In this document: positions 24,888-33,550 of the stretch, piece after piece
Layout of the letters: each line of letters begins with the position of its first letter
Numbering within the stretch: position 1 is the stretch's first letter
NCBI RefSeq assembly: GCF_024105735.1
Contig: NZ_JAAAML010000004.1
Coordinates: 1-64,000 of the forward strand
Origin: Parahoeflea alexandrii
Lineage (GTDB): Bacteria; Pseudomonadota; Alphaproteobacteria; Rhizobiales; Rhizobiaceae
DNA: 64,000 nucleotides
Direction of reading: 5' to 3'
Program-made: the position numbers and the translations under genes
Notes under the pieces: generated by a model
The model's database searches: none
Seen by the model: the letters and a program-made list of their open reading frames with translations, nothing else
Told to the model about the DNA's origin: nothing

Positions 24888-25910
24888 TTAGTTGTAGAAG
24901 TCCGGGTAACCTTGTGAGGACACGTCCCAGACTTCTATGTCACCTGCAATGATGCCCGCCTTGGCAGCTTCAACAGCTTCAAGGTATTCGGCCGGGATGA
25001 TATCCTTGGTGAACTCCATCTCCGTCAGGCCAACGCCATTTTCCGGCAGACCAAACTTCAGGGTCTCGCCGCCCGGGAACTTGTCGGCCGCATAGGCCTT
25101 GATCAGCTCCTCGGTGGCGACATCCACACGCTTGACCATCGATGTGAGAACGTGCCCTGGCGCCAGACCGTCCTGATTGGTGTCGACGCCGATGGCGTAG
25201 TGACCGGAGGCTTCAGCTGCGGCGATGACGCCCAGCCCGGTACCGCCTGCGACATGATAGACGATATCGGCACCGCCTTCGAACATGGCATTGGCCATCT
25301 GCTCACCCTTCGTCGGATCACCAAAGCTTTCGGCATAGCCAACCTTGACCTCGATATCGGGATTGACGGATTTCGCACCCTGAATGAAGCCGACCACGAA
25401 CTTGTCGATACCGGGGCTCTTGACGGCCGGGATCACGCCCAGGATCGGTTCGGGATTGATCCCCTCAACGCCTTCTGTCGTGGTCATCTTTGCCGCCAGA
25501 ACGCCGGCAAGATAGGAGCCCTGATGCTCGCCAAACAGAACCGATGCGATGTTGTCGCCGGCACGGACCTGGTTGAAGATGGCCCAGGACGTATCGGGAT
25601 AATCGGGGGCCAGCCCTTCCATCGGCTCGCCGTGCGCATATTCGAGGCTCAAAACGAGGCCGAAGTTCGAATCTGCTGCGCGGCGCATGATTTCCTCGCC
25701 CTGCGCCACCACGTCATTGGATTCGATCGCCCGGCCTTCGAGCCCGGTTTCGGCAATACCGGCTTCAAAGCCGGCATTGGCGGTGTCATTCCATGAGCCG
25801 TCGCCCAGCCCGCCCTGCGCAACAATCATTGCAACCGGCGCATCGGCGGCAATACCCGGAACAGCAAGAAGGGAAAGCGCAACCCCTGCCAGAAGCTTCT
25901 TGAATATCAT
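24888..25910 (-). CDS. BMP-family (PnrA-like) nucleoside ABC substrate-binding protein
   Basis: A 340-aa periplasmic protein with a signal peptide (AVPGIAA-DAPVA). BMP-family motifs are 'GGLGDGSWNDTANAGFEAG' at the start, 'MFEGGADIVYHVAGGTGLGV' and 'GVDTNQDGLAPGHVLTSMVK', which line the nucleoside pocket in PnrA-like proteins. It starts 1 bp after the GntR gene stop and feeds the double ATPase and two permeases downstream. It may bind purine or other nucleosides. Confidence 0.9.
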   Translation of the reverse strand: MIFKKLLAGVALSLLAVPGIAADAPVAMIVAQGGLGDGSWNDTANAGFEAGIAETGLEGRAIESNDVVAQGEEIMRRAADSNFGLVLSLEYAHGEPMEGLAPDYPDTSWAIFNQVRAGDNIASVLFGEHQGSYLAGVLAAKMTTTEGVEGINPEPILGVIPAVKSPGIDKFVVGFIQGAKSVNPDIEVKVGYAESFGDPTKGEQMANAMFEGGADIVYHVAGGTGLGVIAAAEASGHYAIGVDTNQDGLAPGHVLTSMVKRVDVATEELIKAYAADKFPGGETLKFGLPENGVGLTEMEFTKDIIPAEYLEAVEAAKAGIIAGDIEVWDVSSQGYPDFYN

Positions 25911-25911
25911 T

Positions 25912-26718
25912 TCAGTTCTCCTTTTGGTCTTTGTTGTTTGAGTTGTCGGTCACAACACGAAGCCGGTGCGGCACCTCATGAGCCGTACCCCGCACCAGTT
26001 CCAGATCGTAGGTGTAGTAATCAGCCTGATAGACGGCCTCGGCAGCTTCGATCAGCTGTCCCTGGTGGTCGTAACTCTGCCGGATCACCACCATCAGCGC
26101 CGAAGGGCACGGGATGTTGAGCATCTCGGCTTCATCTGCCGTGGCAAGCCGCGCAGAGACATGTTCCGAACCGCGACCGATCGCGATCCCGGCATCCTCA
26201 AAAGCGGCATACAGCGACGCGTCGCCCTTGAGCAGTTGACCGAGTCTTTCGGCCGAGAGCTGTTCAAGGACCCGCTCAGGAATGAAAGAGCGATGGATTG
26301 ATGCCGCCACCCTGTCCACGAAACGCAGACGGGTCAGCAGCATGGATGGCTCGTGCGACCCGTAAGCCCGAGCCTCTTCCTTGTTGGCGCGCCCGTAGGA
26401 CAGCACCTTCTGTGAACTCGTCCGGCCCTGTTCTGAAACCGTCTCGGTAAACGACATCAGGCGCGAAGATCGCCGGTGCAGCGCCGGAACCGCCACGAAA
26501 CTGCCGGCCCCCTGGCGCTTGATCACGATGCCTTCGGCAACAAGAGTATCAATTGCCTTGACCACAGTGCCCCGGCTCATTCCGAACCGCTTGGCCAGCT
26601 CCGCTTCGGTCGGCAATTGCCCGCCCGGCGGGTATTCTCCGGCGACGATGGCCTCTCGAAGGGCCTCGGCGAGGATCCGGTAACGGGGATTGGAAACAGG
26701 TTGCTCTTTGGTTGCCAT
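25912..26718 (-). CDS. GntR-family regulator with UTRA domain (HutC subfamily)
   Basis: This 268-aa protein has an N-terminal winged helix, 'LPTEAELAKRFGMSRGTVVKA' being its core, and a C-terminal UTRA effector domain with 'SFIPERVLEQL' and 'EAAEAVYQADYYTYDLEL'. The UTRA domain binds small molecules such as sugars, amines or nucleoside products. It is the first gene of the ten-gene operon and is almost fused to the binding-protein gene (1-bp gap). It is therefore likely autoregulated through the inverted repeat at 26738-26765. Confidence 0.9.
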   Translation of the reverse strand: MATKEQPVSNPRYRILAEALREAIVAGEYPPGGQLPTEAELAKRFGMSRGTVVKAIDTLVAEGIVIKRQGAGSFVAVPALHRRSSRLMSFTETVSEQGRTSSQKVLSYGRANKEEARAYGSHEPSMLLTRLRFVDRVAASIHRSFIPERVLEQLSAERLGQLLKGDASLYAAFEDAGIAIGRGSEHVSARLATADEAEMLNIPCPSALMVVIRQSYDHQGQLIEAAEAVYQADYYTYDLELVRGTAHEVPHRLRVVTDNSNNKDQKEN

Positions 26719-26724
26719 GCCCCA

Positions 26725-26753
26725 ACTATCGACATGAAAATTTGATTAGTCAA
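26725..26753 (-). promoter_or_regulatory. Probable promoter of the GntR-led operon
   Basis: On the minus strand TTGACT (26748-26753) is followed after 17 bp by GATAGT (26725-26730). The start codon is at 26718, only 6 bp past the -10, so a transcript from here would be leaderless or nearly so. Confidence 0.5.
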
Positions 26754-26765
26754 GTTACCAAATTT
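26738..26765. promoter_or_regulatory. Inverted repeat, probable GntR operator
   Basis: AAATTTG (26738-26744) and CAAATTT (26759-26765) form a perfect 7-bp inverted repeat with a 14-nt spacer that contains the -35 hexamer. Binding here would block polymerase. Confidence 0.55.
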
Positions 26766-27193
26766 GCGTATTTGACTGTGCTTTACGTTTCCGACCTGAC
26801 GCGCCGCTTCGCAACTCAACATCGAAGGAAGCGTCAGAACCCCGGTTTTTTGTGCTGAACAAGCGAAGGAGGAGATGGAACCCGTTGCGGCGCCTGGACC
26901 AAGGCATTGGCTCACGATCTTGGTCTCGGCTCCCCAAAGCAGCCAACCGATGGAGTGACACCGGACTTTCAGGAGATACCTGCGACGTGGCTGCGTGGAT
27001 GCATGAACACGCAGAACCATCATTTCCAGTGAACCCGAAACACGCCCGGCAGGCGGTGGCCGACGCGGTTGTTCCAGACGGTGTCGCAAAACCGGGGGCA
27101 AGCTCAGCGCGCATGACCTAAAAAGACTTCTACACGGAAGACTGAAGCTTGCTGTTTCCATGGCACGAGAATGTGCGGCGAAAGTTTGAGCTC

Positions 27194-27685
27194 ATGAAAA
27201 AATTTGGTCTTGATAGCACCGATATCCGCATCCTCAGTGCCATCCAGCAGCATGGACAGTTAAGCAAGACCAAACTTGCCGAGATTGCCAACATCTCGGC
27301 GACACCCTGCTGGGCCCGCCTGGATCGGCTGAAGGCTGCCGGGTTCATCCGCGGATTTCATGCGGATATCGCACTGGAGCAGATCGCCAGTTTTACCCAG
27401 GTTGTCGTCACCGTCTCACTGGCCCATCACCGAAAAGTGGATTTCGACCGCTTCGAAGCCTTTATCAGGACGCTTGACGAGATCACTGATTGCGTCGCGA
27501 CAGGCGGCGGCATGGACTATGTGATGGAAGTCATCACCCCTGATCTGATCTCATTTCAGGCCTTGATGGAGGGCCTGCTGACAGCCGACCTGGGGATTGA
27601 CCGCTACATGACCTACATCGCGACTCGGCGCATCAAATCAAGCAAGCCGAACCTTGCTAAACTCGTCGCCAAGGGGCGCTACTGA
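27194..27685 (+). CDS. Lrp/AsnC-family transcriptional regulator
   Basis: This 163-aa protein has an N-terminal HTH, 'DSTDIRILSAIQQHGQLSKTKLAEIANISATP' across about residues 7-38 (split here only as a description of the Lrp helix set), and a C-terminal RAM-like sensor domain with 'FDRFEAFIRTLDEITDC' and 'GGGMDYVMEVITPD'. The ATG at 27194 matches the conserved N-terminus, but its ribosome site is weak. It lies 161 bp upstream of the DmdA-like gene in the same direction and probably controls it in response to an amino-acid-like or sulfonium compound. Confidence 0.88.
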   Translation: MKKFGLDSTDIRILSAIQQHGQLSKTKLAEIANISATPCWARLDRLKAAGFIRGFHADIALEQIASFTQVVVTVSLAHHRKVDFDRFEAFIRTLDEITDCVATGGGMDYVMEVITPDLISFQALMEGLLTADLGIDRYMTYIATRRIKSSKPNLAKLVAKGRY

Positions 27686-27846
27686 TCCATCCGACCAATC
27701 AGCCCATTGGCTGCCAGAAGAACAGTCTGTCTAGACTTCGCCTCGCCTGTTTTCAGTCCACATTCATGCCTCGACCGTGACTAGATATCCGACAGAATTC
27801 CAGCACCACCAGGCCAGTCGGCCATCGAAAAGCAAGGTCGAAGACA

Positions 27847-29007
27847 ATGATGACAGCAGACGATTTCGGGTTCGGCACGCAGATCCGCAAGTCCCCCTAT
27901 TTCGACGCCACCGTGCGGTGGGGCGCAAAGGGGTTCTCGGTCTACAACCACATGTACATTCCGCGCGACTTCGGCGATCCGGAACAGAACTTCTGGAACC
28001 TCGTGAACGACGCCATCCTCTGCGATGTGGCAGTTGAGCGCCAGGTGGAAATCACCGGACCGGATGCGGCAAGATTCGTCCAGATGCTGACCTCGCGGGA
28101 TCTTTCCAAGATGGCAGTGGGGCAGTGCAAATACATCCTGATCACGAATGCCGATGGCGGCCTGCTGAATGATCCGATCCTGCTACGCCTGGGCGAAAAC
28201 CATTTCTGGATCTCTCTGGCGGACAGCGACATCCTGCTCTGGGCTCAAGGCGTCGCGGTCCATGCCGGCCTTGATGTCACAATCGATGAGCCTGATGTGT
28301 CGCCGCTGCAATTGCAGGGACCGAAGTCGGGCCTGATCATGCAGGCGCTGTTCGGCGGCGGCATCATGGATCTGAAGTACTACTGGCTGCGCGAGGTCGA
28401 GCTTGACGGGATACCCTTGCTGGTGTCGCGCACCGGTTGGTCCAGTGAACTGGGCTATGAGATCTACCTGCGCGACAGTGCTTATGGTGACGCGTTGTGG
28501 GAAAGGATCATGGCTGCGGGAGCACCTTTCGGCCTGAAGCCCGGGCACACATCCTCCATTCGGCGGATCGAGGGCGGAATGCTGTCCTACCATGCGGACG
28601 CGGACAACAAGACCAACCCGTTCGAGCTCGGACTGGACCGGCTGGTGAACCTGGACATGGAGGCTGATTTCATTGGCAAGGCCGCCCTTCGCCGCATCAA
28701 GGCTGAGGGCGTGACCCGCAAACAGATCGGCCTGGTCATCGAAGGCAGCCCCCTGAATGGCCCGAACACCTCATACTGGCCGATCAGGAAGAATGGCGTG
28801 ACCATTGGCAAGGTCACATCCGCGATCTATTCGCCGCGCCTGCAGCAAAACATCGCGCTTGCCATCGTCGGGACCGAACATGCCGTTCTGGGCGCCCAGT
28901 TCGACGTTGTTAACAGGACAGGGCTTGTCAACGAGGCCGGAACGGAACGTGCCGTCGTCGTGGAGCGCCCCTTCTACGACCCGCAGAAGCGAATCGCCGC
29001 AGCCTGA
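27847..29007 (+). CDS. GcvT-family aminomethyltransferase, DMSP demethylase (DmdA)-like
   Basis: This 386-aa protein has a GcvT folate-binding domain (SVYNHMYIPRDF; ERQVEITGPDAARFVQML; RDLSKM) and a C-terminal barrel with DKTNPFELGLDRLV-like and GKAALRR segments. 'YNHM', 'CDVAVERQV' and 'DSDILLWAQG' resemble DmdA more than glycine-cleavage T protein. Such enzymes move a methyl group from dimethylsulfoniopropionate or a related donor to tetrahydrofolate. Other GcvT relatives O-demethylate aromatics, so substrate is uncertain. Start is an ATG-ATG pair after AAGGTCGAAG. An OsmC gene follows 25 bp later. Confidence 0.8.
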   Translation: MMTADDFGFGTQIRKSPYFDATVRWGAKGFSVYNHMYIPRDFGDPEQNFWNLVNDAILCDVAVERQVEITGPDAARFVQMLTSRDLSKMAVGQCKYILITNADGGLLNDPILLRLGENHFWISLADSDILLWAQGVAVHAGLDVTIDEPDVSPLQLQGPKSGLIMQALFGGGIMDLKYYWLREVELDGIPLLVSRTGWSSELGYEIYLRDSAYGDALWERIMAAGAPFGLKPGHTSSIRRIEGGMLSYHADADNKTNPFELGLDRLVNLDMEADFIGKAALRRIKAEGVTRKQIGLVIEGSPLNGPNTSYWPIRKNGVTIGKVTSAIYSPRLQQNIALAIVGTEHAVLGAQFDVVNRTGLVNEAGTERAVVVERPFYDPQKRIAAA

Positions 29008-29032
29008 GCAGATACCAGACGAAGAGATGACC

Positions 29033-29482
29033 ATGTCCGACCTTGCAATTGAACTGCACTGGCATCGAACAGAAGCCGTTCTGGAGCCGGGCAAATATAC
29101 GGCGGAGCATGTGGTCCGCTATGGCGAGACCCACGAGGTCAGCGTCGACGCCGCCCCCGATTGGGGCGGCAGGCCGGAGAACACCAATCCCGAGCAGGCT
29201 CTCGCGTCGGCCCTGTCCAGCTGCCACATGATGACATTCCTGGCCCTGTCCGCCAAAGCGGGTTGGCCGGTGGCAACCTATCATGACTACGCCGAGGCCC
29301 ATCTTGGCAGGAACGCCAAAGGCCAGATGTCAGTCACGCGGATCGACCTGCACCCGGTGGTTCGCTTTGACACCGGCTTCGAGGTTGATGCGGTTGCCTT
29401 GGCGGAAATGCAGGACCGGGCGCACCGCTATTGCTTCATCGCCAACACATTGGCGGACAGCGTTGAAATCAACATTCTGTAA
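29033..29482 (+). CDS. OsmC-family protein
   Basis: A 149-aa OsmC-like protein with the first conserved Cys in SALSSCHMMTFLALSAKAG and the second in HRYCFIANTL, spaced as in peroxidatic OsmC/Ohr proteins. It likely reduces organic hydroperoxides or detoxifies thiol/sulfur species. The ATG at 29033 has GAAGAG 7 nt upstream. Its link to the DmdA-like gene suggests protection against a reactive sulfur product, but this is inferred from position only. Confidence 0.85.
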   Translation: MSDLAIELHWHRTEAVLEPGKYTAEHVVRYGETHEVSVDAAPDWGGRPENTNPEQALASALSSCHMMTFLALSAKAGWPVATYHDYAEAHLGRNAKGQMSVTRIDLHPVVRFDTGFEVDAVALAEMQDRAHRYCFIANTLADSVEINIL

Positions 29483-29766
29483 ATCCCGGAAAAGGGTCAT
29501 CAGGATTGCCCCTTGCCGCTTGGTGGCCTGCAAGACCACAATCTTGAAACATGAAATGTCGTCCGTGTAGCGCGGCAACCGCTCCATCGATTCGCTCAGT
29601 TGAACAGGCAGAAAACAAGCGTGAAGCAGGGCCATTGCCCGACTGGTACAGATGCGCCATTCCATGTCTCAAGAGATACAAAGGGTTATGCGCGAACCCA
29701 GCACCCGGAACATCCGTTCTTTCACCGCCCCAACCTGGGCACCTGGGCACCTTCTCTGCCGTCCGG

Positions 29767-30648
29767 TCAGGTTTTTGGGACCAGCACGAAATCGTGCACC
29801 ACTTCGAAGTAGGGTCCCTCCATCCCGGCCGCCTTGATCCTTTCGGCGTCTTCCACCCAGTCGAACCTGGCGAGCAGGCTTTGCTTCACCCCGAAGACAG
29901 CGTCTGAATTGATGTAGCGATCGTCTGGATCGAAAATGTGCGTCACCAGCGTCTCGTAGCCCTCGGCTTCGAGAATGTAGTGCAGATGCGCCGGGCGGTA
30001 GGGGTGGCGGCCGAGCTTGCCCAGCAGTTGCCCCACCGGTCCATCGTCGGGAATCGGGTAGTATTTCGGCTTCACGCCCCTGAAGTGATAGCTCCCATCC
30101 GGGCCGGTACGGAACACCCCGCGCAGGTTGAAGTCGGGCTGAATGCCCTTTTGCTGAACGTCGTAAAAACCCTCGTCATTGGCCTGCCAGACATCGATCT
30201 TGGCGTGATCGATCGGCTTGCCGTCGGTGCCGGTGATGCGTCCCCTGACCAGCATCGGATCGCCTTTCTGATCGAGGCAGATATTGGCGCCCATCGGCAG
30301 TTCGGGGGCATCGGCGACATGGAACGGGCCGAGCACGGTGGATTCCGACGCGCCGGTCGGCTTGCGGTTGTTGATGGCGTCAACCAGCATCGAGACGCCC
30401 AGGACATCGGACAGCAGGATGTATTCCTGCCGCCAGTCATTGCACATCTGACCTGTTTTGGTGAGGAACATGATCGCCTCAAACCACTCTTCCTGGGTCG
30501 GTTCGATTTCCTTGACCGCCGCATGGAGGTGCCTCGTGATCACCTCCATCACTTCCGCCAGCCGCTCATTCTTCGCCTTGGCATTGCGGCTGATCACCAC
30601 GTCGGCCGAGTTTTCTTCGGTGAAGAACCCCTGTTCGTGCGTTTCCAT
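29767..30648 (-). CDS. Hydroxyquinol 1,2-dioxygenase (intradiol dioxygenase)
   Basis: This 293-aa enzyme carries all four Fe(III) ligands of intradiol dioxygenases: Y162 (in EGFYDVQ), Y196 or Y197 (KYYPIPDDGP), H221 and H223 (RPAHLHYI). 'ILLSDVLGVSMLVDAINNR' is typical of the hydroxyquinol-type N-terminal dimer domain. It converts 1,2,4-trihydroxybenzene to maleylacetate. The first ATG (30654) directly abuts AGGAGG, so the second (30648, 6-nt spacing) is preferred. It follows the FAD hydroxylase gene, and the pathway's reductase heads the same operon. Confidence 0.92.
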   Translation of the reverse strand: METHEQGFFTEENSADVVISRNAKAKNERLAEVMEVITRHLHAAVKEIEPTQEEWFEAIMFLTKTGQMCNDWRQEYILLSDVLGVSMLVDAINNRKPTGASESTVLGPFHVADAPELPMGANICLDQKGDPMLVRGRITGTDGKPIDHAKIDVWQANDEGFYDVQQKGIQPDFNLRGVFRTGPDGSYHFRGVKPKYYPIPDDGPVGQLLGKLGRHPYRPAHLHYILEAEGYETLVTHIFDPDDRYINSDAVFGVKQSLLARFDWVEDAERIKAAGMEGPYFEVVHDFVLVPKT

Positions 30649-30659
30649 GTCCATCCTCC

Positions 30660-32444
30660 TTACTGGGCCGCCTGCCGGGCGGCGGTCGCATCCCGATGCA
30701 GGATCGCGGCAAGTACGCGTGTCAGGTCAGCCTCGGGGTTGTCTGACAGTTCCTCGGCGCGCCAGGCGACATGCTGGTCCGGACGGACCAGGACACAACC
30801 GCCCTCTCCCACTTCTCGTGCACGGGCCCAGTCGCCATGGTGATCGACGATATCGCGGCGCGGCCCGATGACATGGGCGACCAGCTCCATACCCAACGCC
30901 TTTGCCACCTTTTGGGCAGCCGATGCCCAGGCTTCACCACTGAGACCGGTCAGCAACGTAAAGCGGCCCTTTCCGACCAGATCCAGCGTCGAGTGCCTGG
31001 CGCCATTGCGGTCAAACAGCCAGGCATGGGGCAGCCGGGCACCGGGCCAGGTGGTCGGCTGGTAGTGCAGTTCGGCATCGAGCTCGTAGGCCGGCTCCAT
31101 CTGGCCGTCGGTCACCACCGCGCCGGACTTGTAGCGCTGGTTCATTTCGACACCGTGGGCATCGAACTCGTATTTCTTGAAGGCGATCGCCTCGCGGATT
31201 GCCGCACGCTGCCGCTCGGCATCGCCGCCCGCGTCGCAGCGCTTGTCCATGTTGGCCTGCATCACTTCCGGATCGGTCGACTCGGTCAGGCCCAGCGCCT
31301 CGAAGATCGGGCCGAACTCGCCGATCGACTGATTGGCGCGGGTGACGATCTGTTTCGCCACCGGCGCGCGCTCCTGGCTGTAGGTTTCAAGCAGGCCCTC
31401 GCCTGCCTCGCCCTTGAGAACCGCGGCAAGCTTCCAGGCGATATTGAAGCTGTCCTGGATCGAGGTGTTGGAGCCAAGGCCATTGGATGGCGGATGCCGG
31501 TGAGCTGCGTCGCCCATGATGAAGACCCGGCCCGACTGCATATGGGTCGCGTACATGTTGTTGACCGTCCAGGTCGACACGGAGGTGATCTCGGGCTCCA
31601 GCGACTGATCGCCAACCAGGTCGCGCACCACCTTTGTGGCAAAGGCGTTGTCGACCACCGGTTCCGGACCGTTGATGTCGTAGCCCCAGACGATGAGCCA
31701 TTCGTTCCAGGGCCGGATCATCCGTACCAGCCCCATGCCGATGCCGCCGACATCGGCTCCGGGCTGGACAACCCAGTAGAGAACCGAGGGGCGATGGGCG
31801 ACATATTTGCTCAGGTCCGCCTTGAAGATGATGTTCATCGAGCCGCCGACGCCCATCTGTCCTTCGAACGGCAGCTTTTCCAGTTCGGCCACCCTGGAAT
31901 TGCCGCCATCGGCGCCGAGCAGGTATTTGGACCGTATGGTGATCTCCTTGCCGGTCAGGCGATCGAGGCAGGTGGTGGTCACGCCCTCCGCATCCTGTTC
32001 ATGGCGCAGATACTCCATCGACATCCGTGCCTGCGTGCCGCGCGAGCAGGCGGTCTTGAAGAGGAGCGGCTCCATGAAGGTCTGTGGCAGGTCGTTCATC
32101 ATCGTCGGCGAGGAAAGCTGGTGTTCGGCCTTGGACAGCGGATGGTTGCCCCAGCTCTTCATTCGGCCGATCTCTTCACCTGCCAGGCTTTCACAGAACA
32201 CGTTCTCGCCCATCAGGTCCTGGTGCGAGCAGAACATGTAGGCTTCGTCCTCGACTTCCCGGCCCAGGTCCCGCAGCACCTCCATGGTACGCTGGTTGGT
32301 GATGTGGGCACGCGGCGTATTGGCCAGCCAGCGGTAGCGGTTGATCGCCATGTTCTCGACCCCGTAGGTCGACAGCAGGGCTGCAGCCGAAGAGCCCGCA
32401 GGGCCGGTGCCAATGATCAGGACGTCGGTTTGAATATCAGCCAT
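30660..32444 (-). CDS. FAD-dependent phenol/resorcinol hydroxylase (TfdB-like)
   Basis: A 594-aa flavoprotein monooxygenase with the FAD GxGxxG motif GTGPAGSSAA near residue 12. It also has the DG motif LLGADGGNSRV and the GD motif FIMGDAAHRHPPSNG. Length and C-terminal thioredoxin-like extension match phenol 2-monooxygenase/2,4-dichlorophenol hydroxylase types. Next to hydroxyquinol dioxygenase it most likely hydroxylates resorcinol or a related phenol to hydroxyquinol with NAD(P)H and O2. The start is preceded by GGAGGAAT. Confidence 0.9.
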   Translation of the reverse strand: MADIQTDVLIIGTGPAGSSAAALLSTYGVENMAINRYRWLANTPRAHITNQRTMEVLRDLGREVEDEAYMFCSHQDLMGENVFCESLAGEEIGRMKSWGNHPLSKAEHQLSSPTMMNDLPQTFMEPLLFKTACSRGTQARMSMEYLRHEQDAEGVTTTCLDRLTGKEITIRSKYLLGADGGNSRVAELEKLPFEGQMGVGGSMNIIFKADLSKYVAHRPSVLYWVVQPGADVGGIGMGLVRMIRPWNEWLIVWGYDINGPEPVVDNAFATKVVRDLVGDQSLEPEITSVSTWTVNNMYATHMQSGRVFIMGDAAHRHPPSNGLGSNTSIQDSFNIAWKLAAVLKGEAGEGLLETYSQERAPVAKQIVTRANQSIGEFGPIFEALGLTESTDPEVMQANMDKRCDAGGDAERQRAAIREAIAFKKYEFDAHGVEMNQRYKSGAVVTDGQMEPAYELDAELHYQPTTWPGARLPHAWLFDRNGARHSTLDLVGKGRFTLLTGLSGEAWASAAQKVAKALGMELVAHVIGPRRDIVDHHGDWARAREVGEGGCVLVRPDQHVAWRAEELSDNPEADLTRVLAAILHRDATAARQAAQ

Positions 32445-32447
32445 GAT

Positions 32448-33548
32448 CTATTCCTCCTTCGATGATGGTAATGTGTCGGTCACGTGTCCGCCGGTCAGCC
32501 GCCCGCCGGTCAGACGACGGCGCACGGGAAACAGTTCGATGCCGGTGCGGTCGGAAAACAGGCCCCAGAGCCCGCGCGGGGCAAACAGCATGATGGTAAT
32601 GCCGATGACGCCGAGCGCCATCAGATACCAGCTGCCGAAATCTGCCAGCAGCGACTGCAGTATGAAGAACACCAGCACGCCCAGAATCGGACCTTCGATG
32701 GTGCCGATGCCGCCGATGACGACGATGAAGATGACATAGGCGGTCCAGTCCTGCAGCGAGAATGCCGCGTCCGGTGAGATCCGCGCTTTCTGCATGTAGA
32801 TCAGCCCGCCGGCCAGGCCGGTGCCGAAGGCCGAGACCAGAAACACCGTCCATTTCATGCGGACTGCATCGACACCAACGGATTTGGCCGCTTCGATGTT
32901 GTCGCGCACGGCGGCCAGTCCCAGACCGCGCTTGGTCCTGAGCAGCCAGTAGATTCCGGCGATGGTGGCGACAGCCAGAAGCACCGCGAGCCAGTAGGCG
33001 AGAATGTCGCGCGCGGCTGCATTGCGCACACCAAACAGGGTTTCGATCGCCCCGGTAAACCACATGTCGCCGGTGGCCGATCGCGGCAAGGAGGTTCCGG
33101 TGCCGCCGCCGACGGCTTTCCACTGTGCCACCAGAAGCCGCACCACCTCGGCGATCACCCAGGTGCCGATGGCGAAATAGGCACCCTGCAGCCGGAAGGC
33201 GAAAAACGCGGTGGGTATGGCGAGCAGCAGGGCTGCAACACCGGCAATCAGGATCGAGGGAACGGGGTCAAACCCCATGAGGATGACCACGCCGAACATC
33301 GCATAGGCGCCGATACCGACGAAAGCCTGCTGGCCGACAGAGACCAGTCCGCCATAGCCCGCAAGCAGGTTCCAGAACTGTGCCAGCACCAGCATGGTGA
33401 GGATGAAGAACATGTCCTGGATCAGGCTGCGCGAGGCAAAGGCCGGCAGGGCAACTGCCACGAGGACGAGGAGAAGCGCCACGATCGCCGAAATGGATGA
33501 CGCCCGGGTCCGGGTCTGGACGGAGTAATCGAGCTTGGCGTTTGTCAT
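32448..33548 (-). CDS. Branched-chain-type ABC transporter permease (LivM-like)
   Basis: A 366-aa permease with a short hydrophilic N-terminus and about 9-10 helices. Signature phrases are 'NLLAGYGGLVSVGQQAFVGIG' and 'VVIGGIGTIEGPILG', typical of LivM. ATG 33548 lies 2 bp from the LivH-like gene stop; an in-frame upstream extension inside livH-like sequence is not needed. Its operon contains aromatic-degradation genes, so it probably helps import an aromatic compound, not an amino acid. Confidence 0.9.
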   Translation of the reverse strand: MTNAKLDYSVQTRTRASSISAIVALLLVLVAVALPAFASRSLIQDMFFILTMLVLAQFWNLLAGYGGLVSVGQQAFVGIGAYAMFGVVILMGFDPVPSILIAGVAALLLAIPTAFFAFRLQGAYFAIGTWVIAEVVRLLVAQWKAVGGGTGTSLPRSATGDMWFTGAIETLFGVRNAAARDILAYWLAVLLAVATIAGIYWLLRTKRGLGLAAVRDNIEAAKSVGVDAVRMKWTVFLVSAFGTGLAGGLIYMQKARISPDAAFSLQDWTAYVIFIVVIGGIGTIEGPILGVLVFFILQSLLADFGSWYLMALGVIGITIMLFAPRGLWGLFSDRTGIELFPVRRRLTGGRLTGGHVTDTLPSSKEE

Positions 33549-33550
33549 GA

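Larger units (their letters stand above)
26719..27193. other. Gene-free stretch between GntR and Lrp genes
   Basis: No convincing gene is seen in this 475-bp divergent region; open frames here lack ribosome sites and recognisable domains. The left end holds the GntR-operon promoter and its inverted repeat. The right end must hold the Lrp gene promoter, but no clear -35/-10 pair is visible there. Confidence 0.6.

Noticed and set aside
27724..27737. AGTCT/AGACT dyad between the Lrp and DmdA-like genes
   Set aside because: The arms are only 5 bp and the motif is not repeated, so it is too weak to call as an Lrp site.
29735..29765. Tandem repeat of ACCTGGGC near the end of the hydroxyquinol operon
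   Set aside because: Only two short copies occur, with no structure or gene context that supports a function.
30771..32465. Plus-strand 564-codon frame opposite the FAD hydroxylase
   Set aside because: It is antisense to a protein with all three flavin motifs and has no recognisable domain of its own.
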